From Eubacteriales Family XIII. Incertae Sedis bacterium (lineage in GTDB: Bacteria; Bacillota; Clostridia; Peptostreptococcales; Anaerovoracaceae): a stretch of 6,753 nt of DNA. This document shows, one piece after another, positions 1-6,014 of this stretch. The DNA lies in contig JAISML010000156.1 in NCBI GenBank assembly GCA_031276775.1, positions 1-6,753 of the forward strand. The letters run 5' to 3'. The notes beneath the pieces are model-generated. The model saw only the letters and a list, made by a program, of their open reading frames with translations. It ran no database searches and was not told the DNA's origin. Numbering within the stretch: the first letter of the stretch is position 1; each line of letters opens with the position of its first letter. Both the position numbers and the translations under genes were made by a program.

Positions 1-1685
1 CGGTGTACATTTCGGCGGGTTGGGACGAAGTTTCCGCGAAAGAACACCCCGAGTGGCGCGCGCATGACAGGTATCCGTGGACGCCGTACAAAGAGCCGGG
101 ATATACGAACCTTTGTTTCAATACGGGATACCTTGACCTTCTGATCGAACAGACGAAAGAGATCGTCTCCTCGTTCGATTTGGACGGTCTGTTCTTTGAC
201 GTATGCACCGAGCGTGTCTGCCTGTGCGGAAAATGTCTCGCAGACATGAAACGCCGGGGGATCGACACGGAAAACGATGCGGAGATACTGCCGTTTGCGA
301 GGGAGGTCTACGCGGGGTATTACAGATCCGTCAATGAAGCCATCCACGCGATCAAGCCGGGGCTTCCGATCTTTCACAACTGCGGACACATTCGGCGCGG
401 ACGCCGGGATTTGGTGGCCTCCCACACCCACCTGGAATTGGAGTCCTTGCCGACGGGCGGATGGGGCTACGATCATTTCCCCCTCTCCGTCGCTTACGCG
501 CAACAGTTCGGCAAGGAAATTCTCGGCCAGACAGGAAAATTCCACACCCATTGGGGCGAATTCGGCGGTTACAAAGCGGTGAATGCGCTGATATACGAGT
601 CCGCGCTCATGATCGCGAACGGCGCGAAGTGTTCCGTCGGCGATCAACTTCATCCCTTGGGCGCCATGGACGAAGCGACGTACAAACTCATAGGCGCCGC
701 GTACGAACGCGTGGAGGAGAGGGAAGCGTACTGTGACGGCGCGGAACGGATCGCAGATGTGGGGCTTCTTTCCCAGGAGGCCATGCAAGGCGTCCACAAC
801 CATCCCGCCGACGTCGGCGCAAACCGGGTGTTGCTGGAGGGACATTATCTCTATCGCGTTCTGGACGCGGAGAGCGATTTTACGGATTTGAAAGCGATCA
901 TCCTTCCGGACACGGCTGCGCTTAACGAAACCCTGGTCAACCGTTTGCGCGATTTTGCGAACGGGGGAGGCAAACTGTTGGCGTCCGGCGTCTCCGGTCT
1001 GCATGACGGTGCGTTTGCTTTCGACTTTGGTTGCGCCTACGCGGGGAAAAGCGCCTTTGAGGAATCTTTCATCGATCTGGATTTTGCGGAAGATTTCCCG
1101 GCTGCGATCGCCGTCCTGTACGGCCGGCGCCACCGGTTGGACGCCGACGAAAGCGCGGTCCTTGCTTACGGCTGCGATCCGTATTTCAATCGTACAAAGG
1201 AACATTTCTGTTCCCATCAGCACGCTCCGGCGAACCATGCCTCCCGCCGGCCGGGCATCGCCGAGGGAAGGGACGGCATATACATCGGCTGGGACATCTT
1301 TGAGGATTATGCGAAAATGGGTTCCGTCACGACGAAAAAAACCGTCGTCGCCATGTTGGATCGTCTCCTCGGGGAAAACAAGAGAGTAACGACGTCATTG
1401 CCGGCGCAGGGAATCGTTACATTGACGGCGCAAAGGGACAGGAACCGTTATGTGTCGCATTTCCTCTATGCCTCGCCCGTGCGGCGCGGGGAAAAATTTG
1501 AAGTGATAGAGGACGTCAATCCGTTGCATGGCATCGCGGTGCGCCTGAAGACGGACGAGCGGATCCGGCGCGTGTATTTGGCTCCGGAGCAGGAACCGCT
1601 CGATTTCCTGCAATCGGAAAGCGGCGGTATTTCTTTTGTGATTCCGACTCTGTGGTGCCATGCCGTCGTCGTGTTGGAATATTGA
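1..1685 (+). CDS. GHL6/GH151-like glycoside hydrolase with trimerisation-type domain, 5' partial
   Basis: The reading frame is open from the window edge, so the N-terminus lies outside; 561 codons are present from base 3. The GTG at base 3 is probably an internal Val, not a start (residues below are numbered from it). Residues 1-240 look like the C-terminal part of a TIM-barrel hydrolase: DGLFFDVC at 61-68 is followed by a Cys cluster (C68, C73, C75, C78), then LELESLP at 144-150 and HTHWGEFGGY at 181-190. This pattern resembles the hypothetical glycosyl hydrolase 6 family, which includes GH151 alpha-L-fucosidases. Residues about 250-455 resemble the beta-galactosidase trimerisation domain (glutamine-amidotransferase-like fold: GHYLYRVLDAE, KAIILPDTAALN, GGGKLLASG). 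Residues 460-560 form a beta-rich end domain. D66 or a nearby acidic residue may be catalytic, but this is inference. The substrate is unproven: fucosidase, galactosidase or an uncharacterised specificity are all possible. The esterase gene follows after 18 bases, so the two are probably co-transcribed. Confidence 0.8.
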   Translation, partial: VYISAGWDEVSAKEHPEWRAHDRYPWTPYKEPGYTNLCFNTGYLDLLIEQTKEIVSSFDLDGLFFDVCTERVCLCGKCLADMKRRGIDTENDAEILPFAREVYAGYYRSVNEAIHAIKPGLPIFHNCGHIRRGRRDLVASHTHLELESLPTGGWGYDHFPLSVAYAQQFGKEILGQTGKFHTHWGEFGGYKAVNALIYESALMIANGAKCSVGDQLHPLGAMDEATYKLIGAAYERVEEREAYCDGAERIADVGLLSQEAMQGVHNHPADVGANRVLLEGHYLYRVLDAESDFTDLKAIILPDTAALNETLVNRLRDFANGGGKLLASGVSGLHDGAFAFDFGCAYAGKSAFEESFIDLDFAEDFPAAIAVLYGRRHRLDADESAVLAYGCDPYFNRTKEHFCSHQHAPANHASRRPGIAEGRDGIYIGWDIFEDYAKMGSVTTKKTVVAMLDRLLGENKRVTTSLPAQGIVTLTAQRDRNRYVSHFLYASPVRRGEKFEVIEDVNPLHGIAVRLKTDERIRRVYLAPEQEPLDFLQSESGGISFVIPTLWCHAVVVLEY

Positions 1686-1690
1686 TGGAA

Positions 1691-1696
1691 AGGAAG
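1691..1696 (+). promoter_or_regulatory. Ribosome binding site of the esterase gene
   Basis: AGGAAG lies 7 bases before the ATG at 1704, within a longer purine run that starts at 1687. It selects this ATG over the out-of-frame ATG at 1697. Confidence 0.65.
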
Positions 1697-1703
1697 ATGT
1701 TTC

Positions 1704-2438
1704 ATGTTAAAGAACTTCCGCGAAGAATCATTTGACGTCATTTTGCAGGGAGGTCAATCCAACAGCGAGGGATGCGGCGTGGGCAGAACGGAGCGTCCGT
1801 TTTCGCCCGATGCGCGGATTTGGTATTTCAACGGCGATTTCACGATCTCCCCCGCAGTCGAACGCGTTTGGGAAAACGAGATCGCGGGGGACGCTTCGCT
1901 CACCTTTGCCGAGGCGTATATGCGCGGCGGACGGCTTGCGGAGGGACGAAAGCTTTTGATCGTGCGCGCGTCGGTGGGAGGCACCGGCTTTGCCGACATG
2001 CGTTGGGGACTGCGTGACGATCTCTATTTGCGCATGTTGAAAATGACCCAAACGGCCTTGGCGCTGAATCCCGCAAACAGGCTTGTCGCTTTCCTCTGGC
2101 ATCAGGGGGAGAACGAGGCGGGCTCCGCGTTTGACACGCACTTCAAAAATGTGTCGGCTCTGTTGCGGGGCGTCCGCGAAGCGTTTGAAAATCCGACACT
2201 CCCGTTTGTCACGGGCGGTTTCGTGCCGCAATGGGAGCGTGAGAATCAGACAGCCATGGAACCGATCGCGAACGCGCTCCGCGCCGTGTGCGAGGACGCG
2301 GGCTTTGCGCGTTTTGTCGATGCGGACGGTCTGACTTCCAACGAACAGATGATCGGAAACGGAGATATCCTGCACTTCAGCCGCGATGCCCTGCATCGAT
2401 TGGGTTTGCGGTATTACGAGGCTTTTGCGGGGATCTGA
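1704..2438 (+). CDS. CE6/SASA-type carbohydrate O-acetylesterase
   Basis: This 244-residue protein belongs to the SGNH-fold sialate O-acetylesterase-like family (SASA domain, carbohydrate esterase family 6), which removes acetyl groups from sugars such as acetylated xylan or sialic acid. Visible motifs are GGQSNSEG at 16-23 with the likely nucleophile S19, the block LWHQGENEA at 131-139, and DILHFSRDALHRLG at 221-234 with the likely catalytic pair D221 and H224. It is close to a minimal single-domain size. There is no signal peptide, because the protein begins with a charged stretch and runs straight into the first beta strand, so it should act in the cytoplasm on imported oligosaccharides. 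It sits 18 bases after the hydrolase and 77 bases before the sugar-import ATPase. The family is clear; the exact acetylated substrate is not. Confidence 0.88.
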   Translation: MLKNFREESFDVILQGGQSNSEGCGVGRTERPFSPDARIWYFNGDFTISPAVERVWENEIAGDASLTFAEAYMRGGRLAEGRKLLIVRASVGGTGFADMRWGLRDDLYLRMLKMTQTALALNPANRLVAFLWHQGENEAGSAFDTHFKNVSALLRGVREAFENPTLPFVTGGFVPQWERENQTAMEPIANALRAVCEDAGFARFVDADGLTSNEQMIGNGDILHFSRDALHRLGLRYYEAFAGI

Positions 2439-2515
2439 ATCGGTATTCGAAAGCGTTTGTCGGGACGGGAAACGACGAACCGCAAAGGATGGTTTTATAT
2501 TTGAAAGGATCGGTC
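2439..2515 (+). other. 77-base gap with a small stem-loop
   Basis: The gap between the esterase and the ATPase gene contains an imperfect stem-loop: GTTTGTCG (2455-2462) pairs with CGACGAAC (2473-2480) through 8 bp including one G-U, with a 10-base loop. A T-rich stretch (2493-2502) follows only after 12 more bases, so this is at best a weak attenuator and not a standard terminator. It could be an mRNA processing or stability element, or chance. Confidence 0.35.
2504..2509 (+). promoter_or_regulatory. Ribosome binding site of the ATPase gene
   Basis: AAAGGA lies 6 bases before the ATG at 2516 and fixes that codon as the start. The frame stays open upstream to 2288 inside the esterase gene, but that extension has no ATPase-family similarity. 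Confidence 0.7.
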
Positions 2516-3625
2516 ATGGCAAATGTTTCGTTAAAGCACGTATACAAAATATATCCGGGGGACGTCGCCGCAGTCAATGATTTCAACCTTGAAATTGCCG
2601 ACAAGGAATTTGTGGTGCTGGTGGGGCCGTCGGGATGCGGAAAATCCACGACGCTGCGCATGATCGCGGGATTGGAGGAGATCACCGGGGGTGAACTGCG
2701 CATCGGGGATCGCGTTGTAAACGAAATACCTCCGAAAGATCGCGACATCGCGATGGTCTTTCAGAACTATGCCCTGTATCCGCATATGACGGTGTACAAG
2801 AACATGGCGTTCGGACTGGAACTCCGCAAGACGCCGAAAGATGTGATAAACAGCCGGGTGCGCGAAGTTGCGCGCGTTCTCGACATCGAGACCCTTTTGA
2901 ATCGCAAGCCCAAGGCGCTTTCGGGCGGTCAGCGGCAGCGTGTGGCGCTCGGACGCGCCATGGTGCGCAATCCCGCCGTATTTCTGCTCGACGAACCGCT
3001 TTCAAACCTGGACGCCAAATTGAGGGCGTCCATGCGGACGGAATTGATACAATTGCATCACAGGTTGGAAACGACATTCGTATATGTGACGCACGATCAG
3101 ATTGAAGCGATGACCATGGGGGATCGAATCGTCGTGATGAAGGACGGTTTTGTGCAGCAGGTGGATGTCCCCCAAAATCTCTACGACAGACCGCGCAATG
3201 TGTTCGTCGCGGGTTTCATCGGCAGTCCCCGGATGAATTTCGTGACCGGCGTCCTGCGGAAAGACGGGGACGGGTTTTATTTTGATTTGGAAGCCGCCAA
3301 ACTGCGCATTCCCGCGGACAAGGCGACCGGGGCGTTGAACGATTGTATCGGCAAAGAGATGAAAATGGGGATACGTCCGGAAGACATCTACGACGACGAG
3401 GCGGCGCTTTCCGCGCATGCGCGCTCCGTGATCGAAACATCCGTGGAGGTATGCGAACTGATGGGCAGCGAGGTATACCTGTATCTCAGATATGCAACGT
3501 GCCGGCTGATCGCGCGCGTGGCGTCTTCCACGCAGGCGAGACCCGGCATGCGCATCAGGGCGGCTGTTGACATGCGCCGGATTCACCTGTTCGACGTCGA
3601 ATCCGAAGAAGCCGTCCTGCACTGA
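2516..3625 (+). CDS. ugpC: MsmX/UgpC/MalK-type sugar ABC transporter ATPase
   Basis: This 369-residue protein is the ATP-hydrolysing subunit of CUT1-family carbohydrate importers and would work as a dimer on the inner face of the membrane. All nucleotide-binding elements are present: Walker A GPSGCGKST (37-45), Q-loop Q83 in FQNYALYPHMTV, signature LSGGQ (135-139), Walker B VFLLDEP (155-161), D-loop SNLD (163-166) and H-loop H193. The C-terminal regulatory part begins near FIGSPRMNF (234-242) and includes GIRPEDI (285-291), as in MalK/UgpC proteins with TOBE-type domains. The length is normal for the family. The start at ATG 2516 fits the family N-terminus (VSLKHVYKIYPG). In Gram-positive bacteria such ATPases often serve several sugar importers and are encoded away from the permeases, which matches the lack of permease genes here. 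The symbol reflects family, not a proven glycerol-3-phosphate substrate; msmX or msmK would be equally valid names. Confidence 0.95.
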   Translation: MANVSLKHVYKIYPGDVAAVNDFNLEIADKEFVVLVGPSGCGKSTTLRMIAGLEEITGGELRIGDRVVNEIPPKDRDIAMVFQNYALYPHMTVYKNMAFGLELRKTPKDVINSRVREVARVLDIETLLNRKPKALSGGQRQRVALGRAMVRNPAVFLLDEPLSNLDAKLRASMRTELIQLHHRLETTFVYVTHDQIEAMTMGDRIVVMKDGFVQQVDVPQNLYDRPRNVFVAGFIGSPRMNFVTGVLRKDGDGFYFDLEAAKLRIPADKATGALNDCIGKEMKMGIRPEDIYDDEAALSAHARSVIETSVEVCELMGSEVYLYLRYATCRLIARVASSTQARPGMRIRAAVDMRRIHLFDVESEEAVLH

Positions 3626-3642
3626 CGTCCGCGGCGATCCGC

Positions 3643-3649
3643 AAAGGAG
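3643..3649 (+). promoter_or_regulatory. Ribosome binding site of the YesL-like gene
   Basis: AAAGGAG lies only 3 bases before the GTG at 3653 but 9 bases before the in-frame TTG at 3659. The spacing therefore favours TTG slightly, leaving the true start open between the two codons. Confidence 0.55.
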
Positions 3650-3652
3650 TGC

Positions 3653-4432
3653 GTGAAATTGTTTGATCGAAATGAACCGGAACAGGGATGCGTCTCGGCC
3701 CAAACCGGACCCCGAAAAGGAGGGTTCGCGCGCTTTGTTGAAATTACGTCGTGCCAATTCGGCAATTTGGTCAAACTGAATCTTATGTTTTTGCTTTGCT
3801 GTCTGCCGTTTGCCGCCTTTTTTGCCTGCGGCATTCTGAACCCGGGCGCGGGGTACGTGTTCTTTTCGCTGAGCCTTGCCGCCGCCGCGCCGATCGGCGG
3901 CGGCAAGGCCGCGCTGTGTTTTTGCGTTTCCAAGATGATCCGCGATGATACAGGGTACGTCGGGTATGACTTCCGAAGGAAATTCAAGGAAAACTTTTTG
4001 CCTGCCGCAGCGCCGGGGATCGTTTGCGTTTCGGTTCTCTGCGCGCAGATATATGCGTTTTTCTTCTTTCTCGGCGCTCATGTATCCCCGTTTCTTTTGC
4101 TGATGTGCCTGTTTTCCGCGCTTCTGTTCGGGATGGTCTATCCCTACTTTTTCCTTCAGGCGGGGTATTTGAGGCTGAGTGTTCCCGCGTTGTTCCTGAA
4201 CAGCGTCCGGTTGGGTTTCCGTTTCCCGCTTCGAAGCGCGTTGGGCGCGCTGTCCGGCGGTGCGGCGGGATTGGCGTTTGTCCTGTTCTTTCCCGTGTCG
4301 CTGCTGTTTGCGCCTTTCGCGCTTTTGATCGGATTTTCGTTGCCGTGTCTGCTCGCGTTGATGTGGATATGGTCTCCGGTAAACGCCATGTTCGGCATCG
4401 AGGCGCGGACGGGAACATCCGCAACGAATTAA
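3653..4432 (+). CDS. YesL-like DUF624 membrane protein
   Basis: This protein of 259 residues (257 if TTG 3659 is the start) belongs to the DUF624/YesL family, which is widespread in Bacillota and typically encoded beside sugar ABC transporter and glycoside hydrolase genes. Its biochemical role is unknown. Family marks are the N-terminal KLFDRNEPEQG segment, FVEITSCQFGNLVKLNLMFLLCCLP (residues 29-52, given in part as FGNLVKLNLMFLLCCLP) entering the first membrane helix, and the cytoplasmic motif KMIRDDTGYVGYDFRRKFKEN (94-114, centred on RDDTGYVGYDF). Hydrophobic segments lie roughly at 41-63, 66-82, 118-140, 145-167, 198-220 and 221-243, so about five to six membrane helices are likely. It follows the ATPase by 27 bases with its own ribosome binding site. 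Its place after sugar-import and sugar-processing genes suggests an accessory role in carbohydrate uptake, by context only. Confidence 0.82.
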   Translation: MKLFDRNEPEQGCVSAQTGPRKGGFARFVEITSCQFGNLVKLNLMFLLCCLPFAAFFACGILNPGAGYVFFSLSLAAAAPIGGGKAALCFCVSKMIRDDTGYVGYDFRRKFKENFLPAAAPGIVCVSVLCAQIYAFFFFLGAHVSPFLLLMCLFSALLFGMVYPYFFLQAGYLRLSVPALFLNSVRLGFRFPLRSALGALSGGAAGLAFVLFFPVSLLFAPFALLIGFSLPCLLALMWIWSPVNAMFGIEARTGTSATN

Positions 4433-4456
4433 TCATGTCTCCAAAGGGGAATTTCG

Positions 4457-4465
4457 TGATATAAT
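4457..4465 (+). promoter_or_regulatory. Extended -10 promoter for xseA-xseB-ispA
   Basis: TGATATAAT matches the extended -10 consensus TGnTATAAT exactly, with the hexamer at 4460-4465. No good -35 box is seen 16-18 bases upstream (4437-4442 reads GTCTCC), which is acceptable for extended -10 promoters. The predicted transcript start is near 4471-4473, giving a leader of about 86 bases before xseA. Confidence 0.7.
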
Positions 4466-4470
4466 ATTCT

Positions 4471-4499
4471 GTTGTCGGAGGATTCAATCCGCGCACAAC
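4471..4499 (+). other. Stem-loop at the predicted 5' end of the xseA mRNA
   Basis: GTTGT (4471-4475) pairs with ACAAC (4495-4499), CG (4476-4477) can pair with CG (4492-4493) across a bulged C, and GGAT (4480-4483) pairs with ATCC (4487-4490) around the loop TCA. The result is about 11 bp in three stacked parts. Because it starts at the predicted transcript start, it could protect the 5' end from decay. There is no T run, so it is not a terminator. Confidence 0.45.
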
Positions 4500-4543
4500 G
4501 CTTGGAAGATGAGTTGCACATGTTTGCTTTGCGGCGCAAGGCC

Positions 4544-4549
4544 GGAGGG
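4544..4549 (+). promoter_or_regulatory. Ribosome binding site of xseA
   Basis: GGAGGG lies 8 bases before ATG 4558. Its first base can be drawn into a 4-bp hairpin CGGC (4532-4535) with GCCG (4541-4544), which is a minor effect. Confidence 0.75.
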
Positions 4550-4557
4550 AATGTTTT

Positions 4558-5787
4558 ATGGCGCCAAACCCCATAAAGGTCAGCCAATTGAACGGATACA
4601 TCAAGCGCATCCTGCAATCCGATCCCATACTCGGCAATGTTTCCGTGGTGGGGGAGATCTCCAATTGCAAACGGCATCAAAACGGTCATGTCTATTTCAG
4701 CCTCAAGGACGACACGGCGAAAGTCAACTGTTTTCTGCCGTCCGGCGTCCTCGCGGGACTGCGGTTTGAATTGGGCGACGGCATCGAGATCGTCGTTTCC
4801 GGTTATGTGAACGTCTATGAAAAAGGCGGCTCCTATTCGCTGAACGTCCGCGACGCGATGGTGCGCGGCGCGGGCAATTTGGCCCTCGCATTCGAAAAAC
4901 TGAAAGAAAAGTTGGCGTCGGAGGGGCTGTTTGACAGGCAATACAAGAAACCGTTGCCTGTTTTCCCGAAGTGTGTGGCGATCATAACCTCGGCTTCGGG
5001 CGCGGCCGTCGAGGATATGGTGAAGATCATCACGGCAAGGAATCACTTCACGAACATTCTCATCTGCCCCACGTTGGTGCAGGGACCGGAAGCGGCGGGA
5101 CAGATCGCCGCCGGCATCGCATACATCAACGGCAGGCGGCCGGATGCGGACGTTATCATCATCGGCCGCGGCGGGGGTTCGGCGGAGGAACTGTGGGCAT
5201 TCAACGAGGAAGCGGTGGCGCGCGCCGTCTTCGCGTCGGAGATCCCCGTGATCTCTGCGGTCGGGCACGAAACGGACGTCACCATCTCCGATTTTGTGGC
5301 GGACGCGCGCGCGGAAACCCCCACGGCGGCGGCACAGATGGCCGTGCCCGATTCCGCCGATCTCAAAGCCCTCCTGACGGCGGTGCGATCGCGCCTGAAC
5401 GCCGGTATTGCGGAGAAAACGGAACGCTTGGCTTTCCGCGTCAATGCCTGCGACGTGGGTCGGATGGAGGCGACGCTCCGTTCGAGGATCGCGCGGGAGC
5501 GGATCAAAACCGCGCATCTGCGAAACTTTCTGACGCTTTCGGCGCGGAGCCGGCTCGCGGGGAAGCGGCATGCCGCGGATCGGCGGTTTGGGGAACTCGC
5601 GGCCTTGAACCCGCTCGCCGTCCTGGAACGGGGCTACGCTGCGCTCACGGATCGCGACGGACGGCTCATCGCGTCCGCAAAGTCACTGCGGCCGGGCATG
5701 GCGCTCCGGGCGATCCTGAAAGACGGCAGCGCGGACGTCAGCGTCGGTCGCGTCACGCACGATCGGTTTACGGAGGGAAGCACATGA
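4558..5787 (+). CDS. xseA: Exodeoxyribonuclease VII large subunit
   Basis: XseA is the catalytic subunit of exonuclease VII, a cytoplasmic enzyme that degrades single-stranded DNA from both ends to oligonucleotides and needs XseB. The 409-residue protein has an N-terminal OB-fold DNA-binding domain (about 5-100, with VVGEISNCKRHQNGHVYFSLKD-like core at 30-51, centred on GEISNCK), a catalytic domain, a helical arm (about 265-345) and the C-terminal LNPLAVLERGYA block (350-361). Catalytic-type motifs are TSASGAAVED (144-153), GRGGGSAEELWAFNEE (203-218) and VGHETDVTISDFVAD (235-249). D153, R204, H237 and D240 match the positions reported as essential in the E. coli enzyme. The motif before D153 is usually SPTGAAIRD, so the A, S and E substitutions here are unusual. 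The length is a little below E. coli (456), probably through a shorter helical arm. ATG 4558 has a strong ribosome binding site. The gene ends in a 4-base overlap with xseB. Confidence 0.97.
   Translation: MAPNPIKVSQLNGYIKRILQSDPILGNVSVVGEISNCKRHQNGHVYFSLKDDTAKVNCFLPSGVLAGLRFELGDGIEIVVSGYVNVYEKGGSYSLNVRDAMVRGAGNLALAFEKLKEKLASEGLFDRQYKKPLPVFPKCVAIITSASGAAVEDMVKIITARNHFTNILICPTLVQGPEAAGQIAAGIAYINGRRPDADVIIIGRGGGSAEELWAFNEEAVARAVFASEIPVISAVGHETDVTISDFVADARAETPTAAAQMAVPDSADLKALLTAVRSRLNAGIAEKTERLAFRVNACDVGRMEATLRSRIARERIKTAHLRNFLTLSARSRLAGKRHAADRRFGELAALNPLAVLERGYAALTDRDGRLIASAKSLRPGMALRAILKDGSADVSVGRVTHDRFTEGST
5772..5777 (+). promoter_or_regulatory. Ribosome binding site of xseB, inside xseA
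   Basis: GGAGGG lies 6 bases before ATG 5784 and within the last codons of xseA. It sets the xseB start at the ATGA overlap and excludes the long upstream open frame in this phase. Confidence 0.7.
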
Positions 5788-6014
5788 CAGACGGAACGGC
5801 AACCATCACGTTTGAAGAAGCGTTGGAGAAGTTGGAAGAATACGCAACCCTTTTGTCAAAGGAGGGCGTCACTTTGGAGGAGGCGATGCGGGCGTACGAA
5901 GAAGGCGTCCGCTGTTACGATGTTTGCAACCGCATGCTCAATGAGGCGGATCAAAAGATCGAACTGCTTGAAATACAGCCGGAAACCGGGGAAGAAGACG
6001 AAACCGATGATTGA
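5784..6014 (+). CDS. xseB: Exodeoxyribonuclease VII small subunit
   Basis: XseB is the small helical subunit that binds in several copies along the helical arm of XseA to form active exonuclease VII. The 76-residue length is typical. The core FEEALEKLEEYATLLSKEGV (10-29, abbreviated by its ends) and the following TLEEAMRAYEEGV segment form the two-helix hairpin that marks the family, followed by NEADQKIELL (53-62). The C-terminal tail is strongly acidic (ETGEEDETDD). The start ATG overlaps the xseA stop as ATGA, which suggests translational coupling and matched output of the two subunits. The stop TGA overlaps the ispA start by 8 bases. Confidence 0.96.
   Translation: MTDGTATITFEEALEKLEEYATLLSKEGVTLEEAMRAYEEGVRCYDVCNRMLNEADQKIELLEIQPETGEEDETDD

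Larger units (their letters stand above)
4433..4557 (+). other. Intergenic region: promoter and xseA leader
   Basis: This 125-base gap separates the sugar cluster from the xse operon. It holds a 5-bp hairpin TCTCC-AAA-GGGGA (4438-4450, one G-T pair) that is too small and lacks a T run, so it is not a credible terminator. It also holds the extended -10 promoter, the leader stem-loop, and the xseA ribosome binding site. The usual upstream neighbour nusB is absent. Confidence 0.6.

Noticed and set aside
1728..2396. A 222-codon open frame on the - strand opposite the esterase
   Set aside because: The + strand frame carries the full set of CE6/SASA motifs; the opposite frame is a shadow.
2448..2461. 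A possible catabolite-control (cre) site before the ATPase gene
   Set aside because: Only the left half and centre fit the TGNAANCGNTNWCA pattern; about 6 of 10 fixed positions match, which is expected by chance.
2496..2501. TATATT as a -10 box for the ATPase gene
   Set aside because: It lies 2 bases before the ribosome binding site, so the transcript would start at or after that site, and there is no -35 box at suitable spacing.
3630..3642. A short GC-rich inverted repeat (GCGG-CGAT-CCGC) between the ATPase and YesL-like genes
   Set aside because: Only 4 bp of stem and no T run; too small to call a terminator or regulatory element.
3002..4081. A 359-codon open frame on the - strand across the ATPase and YesL-like genes
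   Set aside because: It spans two well-supported genes and the gap between them, and its product has no recognisable domain.
4509..4769. An 86-codon + strand frame in the xseA leader with an N-terminal CxCxxC
   Set aside because: GGAAG directly abuts its ATG with no spacing, most of it lies inside xseA in another phase, and the sequence does not look like a real protein. A short regulatory leader peptide is not excluded but has no support.
4429..5571. A 380-codon open frame on the - strand opposite xseA
   Set aside because: It is antisense to a clearly conserved gene, is very Arg-rich and low in structure, and has no recognisable family; it arises from GC-rich codon use on the other strand.
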